64,000 nt of DNA from Clostridia bacterium (GTDB lineage Bacteria; Bacillota; Peptococcia; DRI-13; SM3-B62): the NCBI GenBank assembly GCA_018433675.1, contig JAHDQS010000024.1:1-64000 (forward strand), written 5' to 3'. Within the stretch, counting starts at the first letter, position 1. The number at the start of each line of letters is the position of its first letter. Under the pieces are notes generated by a model. It made no database searches and had not been told where the DNA came from. It worked only from the letters and a program-made list of their open reading frames with translations. Positions 18,268 to 26,483 of the stretch are shown piece by piece. The translations under genes and the position numbers were made by a program.

Positions 18268-18876
18268 CTAAAAATTCAGTTTATGCGAGAACATCTCTAT
18301 AACCACTTTCTGGATCCTCTCAGGGTCTAATTCGCGCCCTTGAACAAGACTATGCATCATGAGACCATCCATTGTTGCCATTATAACCACAATCATGCTG
18401 GAAATATCCGGCTTAGGATTAATCTGCTCTACAGCCTGCCCTTGAGTTATCAAATCGTGCAGTAATTTGTAAAAACGATTATAAGAGTCAGCCTTGATCG
18501 ATTCCAGACCGGGAATTCGGTCACTCTCAATAAATCCTTCAACAGACAGACGTGTGTATGCGTATTTGTTATCTCTGCTCACCAGATTTCCAAGACAATT
18601 AAGCATCTTCTCAAATTTCACCTTAAGCGGGTCTGTTTCTTCAAAAGCACCTGAAAGAAGTTCATAACGCTTGTGAAAAATATAATCCATGGTCGAAGTA
18701 AATAACTCTTCCTTGTTTTTAAAATAAATATAGACTGCTCCTTTGCTAATTTTAAGAGCTTGACAAATTTGGTCCATCGTAGTCTGACGATAACCGTATT
18801 CAGCAAAGACCTTGGCTGAGCCTTCGATAATTCGTTTTTTCTGGGTCTGTTCATAGTCAGGCGATACACGTGGCAT
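18268..18876 (-). CDS. TetR/AcrR-family transcriptional regulator
   Basis: This 202-aa protein has an N-terminal HTH (IIEGSAKVFAEYGYRQTTMD, then ISKGAVYIYFKNKEELF). A helical ligand-binding domain follows. ATG 18876 is preferred over 18882 because GGAGGT is only usable with it. A 32-bp palindrome overlapping its -10 implies autoregulation. It heads the operon that includes the ATP-grasp, membrane, papain-like and DUF4097 genes. The inducer is unknown. Confidence 0.88.
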   Translation of the reverse strand: MPRVSPDYEQTQKKRIIEGSAKVFAEYGYRQTTMDQICQALKISKGAVYIYFKNKEELFTSTMDYIFHKRYELLSGAFEETDPLKVKFEKMLNCLGNLVSRDNKYAYTRLSVEGFIESDRIPGLESIKADSYNRFYKLLHDLITQGQAVEQINPKPDISSMIVVIMATMDGLMMHSLVQGRELDPERIQKVVIEMFSHKLNF

Positions 18877-18888
18877 ATTCATACCTCC

Positions 18889-18945
18889 ATAATAAAAACT
18901 GACTGGTCAGTTTTTATTATGGCACGAGATAATATATTTTGTCAA
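18889..18945 (-). promoter_or_regulatory. TetR promoter with overlapping palindromic operator
   Basis: On the minus strand TTGACA (plus 18940-18945) and CATAAT (plus 18916-18921) are 18 bp apart. A palindrome with perfect 15-bp arms around a 2-nt centre spans 18889-18920, with core ACTGAC-TG-GTCAGT. It covers the -10 and start region, as expected for a TetR operator. Confidence 0.75.
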
Positions 18946-18972
18946 GAAAGAAACGGCAGTTTCTTTCTTGAC
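18941..18972. repeat. Perfect 14-bp inverted repeat
   Basis: GTCAAGAAAGAAAC (18941-18954) and its exact complement (18959-18972) surround GGCA. It overlaps the -35 of the tetR promoter. It has no T-run on either side, so a terminator role is unlikely; a second operator is possible. Confidence 0.6.
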
Positions 18973-19024
18973 GCTACTTGACAGTCTTTATTGCTGGAGA
19001 TGGCACAATAGACTAAGTTGGGTT

Positions 19025-19465
19025 TTATTTTAATGCAATGTAAATATCAATGTCTGCATTCTCCCCATCAATATTAAGATATTCCTCAAAATCTCCTGTA
19101 AAGCTTCTGTCCAAATCCATTTTCCAGATTTCGCCCCAAGCCTCGGCAACTGCTTTTTCCATATTCCCATGTACAAAAAACTTTGCATATTTTCCGGCAG
19201 GAATCATTTTTACAGTCAGTTCATCATTCTCTGGTTTTGAAACCTCATTTCCGGCAGTAACGCAATATTGGTCATTTGAGTAGTCAGAATAAAGCCCGAT
19301 GGCATACTCGTTTATCTTATTTTTGATTGTAGCATTTACTCCGCCTTGATATAACTTTTTCCACAGTCCACCAATAACTTCCCCCATTTTAGGATCAGCA
19401 TTTCCTGTAATTGCACTTACCCCTACCACTGTTTTTTGCTCTAAATTTACGATTTCATAATTCAT
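19025..19465 (-). CDS. GyrI-like / effector-binding domain protein
   Basis: This 146-aa stand-alone GyrI-like (AraC effector-binding) domain starts MNYEIVNLEQKTVVGVSA and contains MIPAGKYAKFFVHGNM and a C-terminal EEYLNIDGENADIDIYIALK strand, all typical. Such domains bind small hydrophobic ligands; some protect gyrase. ATG 19465 is chosen for a GGAGG site about 8-9 nt upstream. It follows the WYL regulator by 67 bp, and an operator-like palindrome matching the one in front of that regulator lies between them, so it is probably that regulator's target. Confidence 0.8.
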   Translation of the reverse strand: MNYEIVNLEQKTVVGVSAITGNADPKMGEVIGGLWKKLYQGGVNATIKNKINEYAIGLYSDYSNDQYCVTAGNEVSKPENDELTVKMIPAGKYAKFFVHGNMEKAVAEAWGEIWKMDLDRSFTGDFEEYLNIDGENADIDIYIALK

Positions 19466-19509
19466 TTTAGATAACCTCCATCTATTTGATAAGGCTATTA
19501 TACTTTGCC

Positions 19510-19535
19510 TAATACGACAACTGTATGTCATATTA
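19510..19535. promoter_or_regulatory. Palindromic operator upstream of the GyrI-like gene
   Basis: TAATACGAC-N8-GTCATATTA lies between the WYL regulator stop and the GyrI-like gene. It matches the element at 20458-20483 in arm sequence (one mismatch) and in spacing. Confidence 0.7.
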
Positions 19536-20429
19536 AAGATAATGGTTTAATGTGTTCTGCAGTTCTGCTTTCACATCAATTCTTACGTCCTTTGGTTCCA
19601 AAACTTCACATTGGCTGCCGAAAGTTGTGATGTAGTAAAAAATCCATTCACCCTTTGGATAATTGATTTCCGCAATAAAACTTCCGTCCTCTTGTTGCTC
19701 ATAACGATCGAATTCATCGTATACCCTGTAAGCAACCTTCGCAGATAGCTTTAGTTTTAGTTTTACATACTCTTCCTGAAACACATTCTCGTTAGAAAAA
19801 ATTTGTTTGGGGGATTTCCGCTGAAAATTTTGCTCTGATACACAAAGCTCCCTGATTCGCCTTAACTTAAAGAAACGGAAATCAGCTCGCGACTTACAAT
19901 ATCCATATAAATACCATGCACCACTTTTAAAGCAAAGTTTTAAAGGCTCTACTTCGCGTGTTGTCCGCTGCCCTTTTACACTGGCATAGGAAAAAGAAAC
20001 AACTCTCTTGCCTAATATTGCAGACTTAATCGTATTGAATGTTTCAGTTTCGTTCTGTGCGTTGGCCCAAGAAGAAAAATCCACTTCAATCCAATCTGTG
20101 TTTGATTCACCAAACAAGCTGCTGAGCTTTTTAAGCGCGGTATCTGTTTTGCTGAGATTAACAGCGTTTACAGCTTTTAGTGAAGATAGAATATCCTCTT
20201 TTTCTTCATCCGTTATAACAGCTTTATTCAGCACAAAATCAGGCAGCAGTGAAATACCGCCGCCCTTACCTTTGCTCATATACACAGGAATACCTGCAGA
20301 AGATAATGTTTCAATATCACGATAAATAGTTCTGGTTGAAACCTCAAATCGCTCTGCAAGTTCCTTAGACGTGACCGTTTTTTTCCCAAGCAGGATATAT
20401 ATAATTTCGAACAATCGGTTAATTTGCAT
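19533..20429 (-). CDS. HTH-WYL (YafY/DeoR-type) transcriptional regulator
   Basis: This 298-aa regulator has an N-terminal HTH_11 domain (VTSKELAERFEVSTRTIYRD). A central WYL domain contains WYLYGYCKSRADFRFFKLRRI, and a WCX-type C-terminal extension completes it. WYL regulators commonly sense nucleotides or small ligands and control stress or defence genes. ATG 20429 follows AGGGTG; the frame upstream to 20474 would run across the operator. Paired palindromes upstream of it and upstream of the next gene imply autoregulation plus control of the GyrI-like protein. Confidence 0.85.
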   Translation of the reverse strand: MQINRLFEIIYILLGKKTVTSKELAERFEVSTRTIYRDIETLSSAGIPVYMSKGKGGGISLLPDFVLNKAVITDEEKEDILSSLKAVNAVNLSKTDTALKKLSSLFGESNTDWIEVDFSSWANAQNETETFNTIKSAILGKRVVSFSYASVKGQRTTREVEPLKLCFKSGAWYLYGYCKSRADFRFFKLRRIRELCVSEQNFQRKSPKQIFSNENVFQEEYVKLKLKLSAKVAYRVYDEFDRYEQQEDGSFIAEINYPKGEWIFYYITTFGSQCEVLEPKDVRIDVKAELQNTLNHYL

Positions 20430-20457
20430 TCTATCACCCTGTTTCAGTATACATTTA

Positions 20458-20483
20458 TAATATGACACCATCAAGTCATATTA
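20458..20483. promoter_or_regulatory. Palindromic operator upstream of the WYL regulator
   Basis: TAATATGAC-N8-GTCATATTA is a perfect 9-bp inverted repeat 29 bp upstream of the regulator start. The same arms and spacing recur at 19510-19535. Confidence 0.7.
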
Positions 20484-20554
20484 TAAGCAACATGTAACTC
20501 AACATGGTTAAAGTTACATTCCAATAGTCAATCGGTTATTAATAAAAAATTTGA

Positions 20555-21271
20555 CTAAACATCTGTATATTTAAATGTCTGCACGGCCAACAGCAAAGCA
20601 ATAATCAATACGGTAAGTAATAAACCTGTACTTATCAGCCAGCCGCCTACATTTAAAGCAAAGGCGTTACGCAGTCCATCAATAAACCATTGAAATGGAT
20701 TAAAGCGAGTGATCGTTTGCAGCCATACCGGAGCCCTGTCCAACGCATAAAAGGCATCGCTGCAAAAAAGCAACAGCATGGACGCAACGTTGGTAGCCAT
20801 GCTGACATGTGCTTCCGTCCGACACATACTGGATACAAAAAAACTGAGGAACACATATCCAAGCGCCGCCAAAAGCACGACAGGCAGCAAAAGCAGGATG
20901 GAGAGCTCGGAAACGTCCAACTGGAACACAATCTTTCCCGCCACAAAGACCAGCATTGCGCAGAGAAACGAGACCAGCGTCCATGCACCTGAAACCCCGG
21001 AGATATATTGCCACAGGGGCATGGGCGTCACACGCAGCAGACTGTAGACACCTCTGCTACGCTGTCCTAGGATCGTAAAGGCCGTTGTTGTAAATGCATA
21101 GAACAAAACGCCCACCGCCATCATACCCGTCATAATGCGCAAAGGATATCCCACTTGCTTAATAAACAACCCCAGACCGACGGTGCCGCCAACGGGCAGG
21201 AGAATCGACCAAAACAATAAGAATGGATCACGTGATGTAGCTTTGAGTGTCAACCCTAATATCGTTTTCAT
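20555..21271 (-). CDS. ABC-2 type transporter permease
   Basis: This 238-aa permease has six TM segments of the ABC-2 type, including the conserved loop QRSRGVYSLLRVTPM and the later ALDRAPVWLQTITRFNPFQW before the last helices. It should pair with the ATPase encoded upstream, whose gene is broken by frameshifts (5 nt gap), so the transporter may be non-functional. ATG 21271 has a GGGATGAT-like site; the longer open frame to 21391 lies inside the ATPase gene. Substrate unknown; PadR-linked ABC-2 exporters are often drug or peptide pumps. Confidence 0.78.
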   Translation of the reverse strand: MKTILGLTLKATSRDPFLLFWSILLPVGGTVGLGLFIKQVGYPLRIMTGMMAVGVLFYAFTTTAFTILGQRSRGVYSLLRVTPMPLWQYISGVSGAWTLVSFLCAMLVFVAGKIVFQLDVSELSILLLLPVVLLAALGYVFLSFFVSSMCRTEAHVSMATNVASMLLLFCSDAFYALDRAPVWLQTITRFNPFQWFIDGLRNAFALNVGGWLISTGLLLTVLIIALLLAVQTFKYTDV

Positions 21272-21275
21272 TGTA

Positions 21276-21986
21276 TCATCCCATCCTTTCATCAGTTTCC
21301 GTAAGCTTGAGATATAGATCCTCCAGATTATCGAGATGATGCTCCCGTAACAAGGACTTCGGCTGCCCCCGTGCAACAATCCGCCCATCATTGATGAAAA
21401 TCAGGCAGTCGGCTGTTCGTTCCACTTCCTCCATATCATGTGAGGAGAACAAAACCGTCCGATGGTCACTGGCAAGACAACGGATCATCAGCCGGATATC
21501 GTGACGGACGCGTGGGTCCAGTCCTGCCGTCGGCTCATCCAGTACGATCAGATCGGGTCGATGTACGGTGGTGACCGCAATGGCCAGACGTTTTTGTTGT
21601 CCCACGGATAACCGGATAGCAGGCGTTTTCCCGGCCTCCGCCAGGTTACATGCTTCCAGTTTTTCGCGAAGTTGCGTTTTGCTCAGCTTCACATGATACA
21701 TTGCAGCAAACAGCCTCAGATTTTCCTCCGCCGTATAACCTTCGAAAAACGGAGTTGATTGTAACTGAACGCCGATATAGGCACGGTAATCCTCCCGTCA
21801 ATAAGTAACACTCCCGGCATCCGGTTTTAGGATACCCATCAACATGGAAATGGTCGTAGACTTCCCGGCCCCATTGGGGCCGATCAAAGCAAGAATATGC
21901 CCTTGCTCGATTTCGAGATCAATCCCTTTTATAACTTCGCGGTCACGGAACCGCTTCTTCAGAGCTTTTGCAGTAATCAGATTCAT
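21276..21986 (-). pseudogene. Frameshifted ABC transporter ATP-binding protein
   Basis: The N-terminal part from ATG 21986 (AAAGGAG site) holds Walker A GPNGAGKSTT and reads to DAGSVTY then TGA. The next few codons (LIDGR) are in a second frame. DYRAYIGVQLQSTPFFEGYT and all the rest, including signature LSVGQQKRLA and Walker B LIVLDEPTAGLDP, are in a third frame to 21276. One extra base near 21810 and one missing base near 21797 would repair it. Either the gene is recently dead or the assembly carries two errors. It partners the ABC-2 permease downstream and probably the PadR repressor upstream. Confidence 0.78.
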
Positions 21987-22043
21987 GACAATCTCTCCTT
22001 TATATTTAATATGGTTTATACAACGTTGACTATTTGGGCCTTT

Positions 22044-22069
22044 TTTTCTCCCTCTAACGAGGGAGAAAA
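22044..22069. repeat. GC-rich hairpin between padR and the ABC genes
   Basis: TTTTCTCCCTC (22044-22054), loop TAAC, then GAGGGAGAAAA (22059-22069). No T-run follows it in either direction, so it is listed as an inverted repeat rather than a terminator. It sits in the leader of the ABC ATPase. Confidence 0.5.
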
Positions 22070-22077
22070 TATTACCT

Positions 22078-22611
22078 CTATGAATTTAGCAATTGCATAG
22101 CTTTTGAAACAAAATACTGCTGCTGACAGATGATAGCGAACATGTTTTCAAAAACCAGTTTTGTCATAGCGGGTAAATCTCCGTCCAGCGCTTCCTTTTT
22201 CGCTTTGAGTCCCTTTTCAAGAGTCTGATATTCACGATCAAGAGCATCTGTTTGAAGGCTTAAAGCTGTCAACGCTTCATCTTTGGGTAACTTATGCACA
22301 TAAGATAATCCAGAATACAGCGTGGATGGGTATATAACCGATGAAGCTTTTAGTGCATCTCTTGCTAGTTCTTTAAGATGGTTTTTTCCTTTTTCGGTAA
22401 TCTGATAGACTGCCTTTTGCCGGTGCCCTGTTTGCTCGATGCTGGCAACCTCAACAAGTCTTTCTGTCTCCATTTTCTTCAGCGCATGATAAATAGAACC
22501 GATAAGTACGCCTCCCCAACGCTCCGCATCCGTCAGCTTAAGCATTTGCTGGACATCATATCCCGACATAGGCTGCATATCAAGCAGCCCAAGCACAAGC
22601 AATCTGGTCAA
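22078..22611 (-). CDS. PadR-family transcriptional regulator
   Basis: This 177-aa PadR protein has the N-terminal winged helix typical of the family (LLVLGLLDMQPMSGYDVQQM, GSIYHALKKMETERLV, KAVYQITEKGKNHLKE). A C-terminal helical dimerisation arm follows. It starts at TTG 22611, with GGAGGTGAG upstream; no ATG fits. PadR repressors usually control adjacent exporters, here the ABC ATPase/permease downstream on the same strand. Confidence 0.85.
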   Translation of the reverse strand: MTRLLVLGLLDMQPMSGYDVQQMLKLTDAERWGGVLIGSIYHALKKMETERLVEVASIEQTGHRQKAVYQITEKGKNHLKELARDALKASSVIYPSTLYSGLSYVHKLPKDEALTALSLQTDALDREYQTLEKGLKAKKEALDGDLPAMTKLVFENMFAIICQQQYFVSKAMQLLNS

Positions 22612-22632
22612 ATAGACTCACCTCCTATACTC

Positions 22633-22659
22633 TACGTTGAATATTATACGATGAATATT
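22633..22659. promoter_or_regulatory. Direct repeats upstream of padR
   Basis: TACGTTGAATATT (22633-22645) and TACGATGAATATT (22647-22659) are 13-bp near-identical direct repeats with a 14-bp period, just upstream of the padR ribosome binding site. They are candidate PadR binding sites. Confidence 0.4.
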
Positions 22660-22727
22660 TTTTTCCTGTCAAGAAATATATCGTTTGCCAGCGTTGGAAG
22701 CATAATTTTGAGTATATTAAGAGCTGA

Positions 22728-22774
22728 CTAGAAAGGACTGAGCCCTGTGCAATACAGAACTCAGTCCTTTCTAG
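22728..22774. terminator. Strong inverted repeat, probable terminator
   Basis: CTAGAAAGGACTGAG (22728-22742) is perfectly complementary to 22760-22774, with a 17-nt loop that itself holds a small CTGT/ACAG stem. It lies after the metallo-hydrolase stop on the minus strand and before padR. The following T content is weak. Confidence 0.5.
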
Positions 22775-22824
22775 TTGCTTAATTAAATTTGGCTAACTTT
22801 TTGGGGTAGTTCATTAAAAAACTC

Positions 22825-23691
22825 CTATTTCGTGTTGGAAGCAAAAACAGAAACGTAAACGTTTTCATTATCGACAATAGCCCCCACATTGTAAAAAAAG
22901 AATTTTTCACCAAACTCCTGGTAAAGTCTCATGCAAGCCTTCATTCCTGTGCAATGGGAAACACCAAGTCTCTCAATATTAAACTCTTTAAGAGCTTTTA
23001 TACTTTCTTCTCGTTGTTCATTGCTTACCGGCCCAAGATGAGTACCTCCAATAACAGTGTGGATTCGCTTTTGCCCGGTTACATGAACAGCATGTTTTAA
23101 GGTATTAATAATACCGGCATGACAACAACCAAGAATGATAAACAACCCATCTTCCGTTTCAATTATTAACGACTGATCATCTATTACCGGGTCACTTCGT
23201 AATTGATCATTATCTTTTATGACCAAGTAGGCATCTCCTTTTTCGTAAGGAGTAATTCTTGGTATTTCTCCCGTAAGATATAATCCAGGAGCAATTTGCC
23301 TAAAATCCCGAGATAAATCAAATTGTGCTCCCTTTCCTTCCAAAACTTCGCGTCTATACGGGATTCCTGCATAGCTCATGCGGCGGTATCTAGTATTATA
23401 AGCGTCTCTAAAAATGTCAGAATGAGCATATACTACCTTTTCTCCTGTGTAATCCAATACGTCCAACAATCCACCTGTATGGTCACCATGATGATGACTT
23501 AGCATTATTGCTTCGATGGAGGATAAATCTTTCTTGAAATAATTAGCATTGTGTATAATGGCTTTGCCTTGTCCTGTGTCAAAGAGAAAATTTCCCGCAT
23601 CTGTCTCAAGAAAAACAGACCATCCATGCTCAGCAATTGGCCCATTTCCAAACACTGTATTTTCACATAATACAGTAGCTTTAAACCGCAT
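22825..23691 (-). CDS. MBL-fold metallo-hydrolase (dihydropterin-phosphate-synthase-like)
   Basis: This 288-aa metallo-beta-lactamase-fold protein has the metal site LSHHHGDHTGGL near residue 66 and later ligands in GCCHAGIINTL and GGTHLGP, with SHCTG near the C terminus. This pattern fits the archaeal/clostridial MBL group annotated as 7,8-dihydropterin-6-methyl-aminobenzene-phosphate synthase, though most bacterial members have unproven function. It is the last gene of a minus-strand cluster with glycerate kinase, AbgT and an M20 peptidase; the 54-nt gap to the kinase suggests cotranscription. Confidence 0.78.
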   Translation of the reverse strand: MRFKATVLCENTVFGNGPIAEHGWSVFLETDAGNFLFDTGQGKAIIHNANYFKKDLSSIEAIMLSHHHGDHTGGLLDVLDYTGEKVVYAHSDIFRDAYNTRYRRMSYAGIPYRREVLEGKGAQFDLSRDFRQIAPGLYLTGEIPRITPYEKGDAYLVIKDNDQLRSDPVIDDQSLIIETEDGLFIILGCCHAGIINTLKHAVHVTGQKRIHTVIGGTHLGPVSNEQREESIKALKEFNIERLGVSHCTGMKACMRLYQEFGEKFFFYNVGAIVDNENVYVSVFASNTK

Positions 23692-23745
23692 ACCTTCAAC
23701 CCCTATTACTCTTTTTTTAATTAGCCAAAACCCCTGAATATCTCC

Positions 23746-24885
23746 CTAGAAAACACAAGATGAACTCTTAATTATACGAAATGTACGCTCCGCTGCATCC
23801 ACGGTCAATTCATATGCATTTTCCATACATTCAGTAAAAGACATTGGCCCATTGGCAATTGAGATGATTGAACTTAAACCATGTTTGTATAACTCTTCCG
23901 TACCAGAACCTATTGAGCCAACAATTGCTATAACAGGTTTCCCAAACTTTAACGCTCTCTTGGCAACTCCTATAGGGAGCTTGCCATAAATGGACTGTTG
24001 ATCTATCCGCCCTTCCCCCGAAATTACTATATCATAATCAGGTAAAAGCTCGTCAAAGCCTATAGCATCCAGAATAGTATCTACACCATTCTGTAGCTGT
24101 GCATTAGTAAAGGCAACCAATCCGGCTCCTAACCCCCCTGCGGCTCCAGCTCCAGGAACATCCTTAACATCCACACCTAGCTGTTCTTTTATAACCCTGG
24201 CATAATTTTCAAGACTCTTTTCAAGGGTTACAATCATTTCTGGAGTAGCGCCTTTTTGTGGCCCATAAATATATGAGGCTCCTAAAGGTCCGCAAAGAGG
24301 ATTTGTTACGTCACACATTACTTTAATGTTAATTTCTGAAAGTCTTGAGTCTATATCTGATAAATCAATAGACTTTAAATTTATTAAGGCTTCTCCGCCT
24401 AAGGGAAGTTCTCTCCCCTCCTGATCCAGCAACCGGGCTCCCAATGCTTGGACCATCCCCGCGCCACCATCATTTGTAGCGCTTCCACCTATTCCAATAA
24501 GAATATTTTTGTATCCTGAATCTATAACCTTTCTAATTAGTTCACCGGTTCCCCAGGTAGTTGCTTTTAGAGGATTTCTTTTATCCTGGGGAACCAGAAC
24601 CAATCCTGAAGCGGAAGCCATTTCTAATACCGCCGTTCCGTTAGGCAAAATACCTACGATAGATTCCACAGGCTCCCCAATGGGCGATGTTACTTCATAT
24701 GTAACAAATGTCCCCATCGTTGCATTCACTAAAGCTTCTACAGTGCCTTCCCCTCCGTCACCCATAGGTATAATTTTTATACTGGCAGATGGGAAAACTT
24801 TTTTTATACCAATTTTTATTGCTTCACCTACTTTTAAACTGCTTAAGCTTCCTTTAAAGGAATCAACTGCTACTATTACTTTCAT
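23746..24885 (-). CDS. Glycerate kinase (GarK/GlxK family)
   Basis: This 379-aa kinase phosphorylates glycerate using ATP, feeding glycolysis. It begins MKVIVAVDSFKGSLSS, then IIPMGDGGEGTVEAL, ILIGIGGSATNDGGAGM and AGAAGGLGAGL, all landmarks of the class I glycerate kinase family at full length. In enteric bacteria garK is controlled by CdaR, and a CdaR-type regulator heads this cluster. The relation to the peptidase and AbgT genes is less obvious. Confidence 0.9.
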   Translation of the reverse strand: MKVIVAVDSFKGSLSSLKVGEAIKIGIKKVFPSASIKIIPMGDGGEGTVEALVNATMGTFVTYEVTSPIGEPVESIVGILPNGTAVLEMASASGLVLVPQDKRNPLKATTWGTGELIRKVIDSGYKNILIGIGGSATNDGGAGMVQALGARLLDQEGRELPLGGEALINLKSIDLSDIDSRLSEINIKVMCDVTNPLCGPLGASYIYGPQKGATPEMIVTLEKSLENYARVIKEQLGVDVKDVPGAGAAGGLGAGLVAFTNAQLQNGVDTILDAIGFDELLPDYDIVISGEGRIDQQSIYGKLPIGVAKRALKFGKPVIAIVGSIGSGTEELYKHGLSSIISIANGPMSFTECMENAYELTVDAAERTFRIIKSSSCVF

Positions 24886-24905
24886 GGAATCTATCTCCTA
24901 TTTTT

Positions 24906-26483
24906 TTACATAAACGCGTTAACTCCTGGTCCTAATGGTAACCCCAATAATAGATAAATGATTAGCCACGAAGACCATGCTAATAAAAAGCCTATTCCAT
25001 AAGGCAATTGTAATGCTACTAATGTTCCTATCCCTATCTTGTTTTCTGATTTAGAATATTTTGCTATTATTCCTAACATAACTGGAATATAATAGTTTAA
25101 CGGCGTCATGCTGTTAATGGAACTTTCTCCTACTCTATAAGCGGCCTGGGTTAATGCCGGTTCCATGCCTAGAAGCCCAAACATTGGTACAAAAATAGGA
25201 GCTAAAATAAGCCATTTTACACCACCACTGGTAACAAACATATCTAAAAAGGCGCTTAACAGAATCAAACACACTATAAGCATTAGGCCAGTTAAATCTA
25301 AACTCTTTAACAAATTAGCCCCTTTTACAGCCAGCACAGTCGCTAGGTTGGTTTTTGTAAACCAAGCAATGAATTGAGCGGCAGAAAATGCTGTAACAAC
25401 AAAGGACAGAACTCCAGCCAGTCCTTGGGCCATAAATTTGGCGACATCTGATTCTTTTTTAATTACTCTTTTGCCTAAACCGAAGGCCACTCCAACAAAC
25501 AAGAAGAAAAAGAAAAGAATAGGAACTATACCAGACAAAAATGGAGATCTAGGAATTATCGCATGTGTTTCAGGATTACGTAGTAAACCAAACTCAGGAA
25601 CCAACAATGCTAGAATTATAAGGACGTAACCAATCGCCGTCCATTTGGCGAACCGCAATCCCCGTTCTTCCTCTTGTGATATTTTTTGGTCCTCCACTTC
25701 TATAGCAAACTCGTTTATAGGATGAAGGCGATTTACTCTCGGTCCAACAATCTTCTCAGCAATAAAGACACCTACAACTGCCAAAACTACTACAGAACTA
25801 GCCATAAAGTAATAGTTAATCAAAGGATGAGCAGGAGAGTTAGCTGTTTGAGGGATGATTCCCACGGCTGATTTAGTTATACTACTAATAATAACATCCG
25901 TTCCTGCCGGAAGAAAGTTAGCACTAAACCCTGCTTGGGTCGCGGCAAAAGCAATTGAGAGCCCAAGTATAGGGTTTCTACCCATACTTGCATATACGGC
26001 AGCTGCGGCGGCAGGCACAAAAACAGTAGCTGCGTCAGAAGCGAGGTTTCCACAAATACCTAAAATGAAAATCGTTGCTGTTATAGCCCATTCTGGAACA
26101 CCTAACATCACCTTTCTTACGAAAGCTGTCACCAATCCCGTTTTTTCTGCTAATCCAAGGGCCATCATCATCATTATTACCAGACCTAATGGCGGGAATT
26201 TTATAAAAATACTCACCATATCAGTGAGAATATATCTAAAGCCATCGGCATTTAAAAGACTGACAACTGCCTTAGTTACATTCTCCCCACCGGCGCCAAT
26301 ATACTCTACTGATACCCCCTCAAATACCTTAGAAAGAAGAAGTACTATAAGGGCCATTATAGAAAACAGAATAAATGGTGAAGGAAATTTATTCCCAATA
26401 TACTCAACAGTATCTAAGAAACGCTGGAAAATCCCTAACTTCTTTTTTCCATGTTCTTGGGGTTGATTCGTTGTATTCGTCAT
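24906..26483 (-). CDS. abgT: AbgT-family transporter
   Basis: This 525-aa integral membrane protein of the AbgT family was first known for p-aminobenzoyl-glutamate uptake; some members export sulfonamides. It starts with a hydrophilic stretch, then FQRFLDTVEYIGNKFPSPF followed by about 11-13 TM segments. Family landmarks include LPAGTDVIISSITKSAV and SSINSMTPLNYYIPVMLG. Its ATG overlaps the end of the M20 peptidase gene by 4 nt, as in abgABT-type operons. Together they could take up and cleave p-aminobenzoyl-glutamate or other aminoacyl amides. Confidence 0.9.
   Translation of the reverse strand: MTNTTNQPQEHGKKKLGIFQRFLDTVEYIGNKFPSPFILFSIMALIVLLLSKVFEGVSVEYIGAGGENVTKAVVSLLNADGFRYILTDMVSIFIKFPPLGLVIMMMMALGLAEKTGLVTAFVRKVMLGVPEWAITATIFILGICGNLASDAATVFVPAAAAAVYASMGRNPILGLSIAFAATQAGFSANFLPAGTDVIISSITKSAVGIIPQTANSPAHPLINYYFMASSVVVLAVVGVFIAEKIVGPRVNRLHPINEFAIEVEDQKISQEEERGLRFAKWTAIGYVLIILALLVPEFGLLRNPETHAIIPRSPFLSGIVPILFFFFLFVGVAFGLGKRVIKKESDVAKFMAQGLAGVLSFVVTAFSAAQFIAWFTKTNLATVLAVKGANLLKSLDLTGLMLIVCLILLSAFLDMFVTSGGVKWLILAPIFVPMFGLLGMEPALTQAAYRVGESSINSMTPLNYYIPVMLGIIAKYSKSENKIGIGTLVALQLPYGIGFLLAWSSWLIIYLLLGLPLGPGVNAFM

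Noticed and set aside
22044-22069. Hairpin taken at first for a terminator
   Set aside because: No T-run follows on either strand; kept only as an inverted repeat.
25855-26466. 203-codon plus-strand ORF inside abgT
   Set aside because: It is antisense to a membrane protein gene with clear family similarity; hydrophobic codons give long antisense frames.
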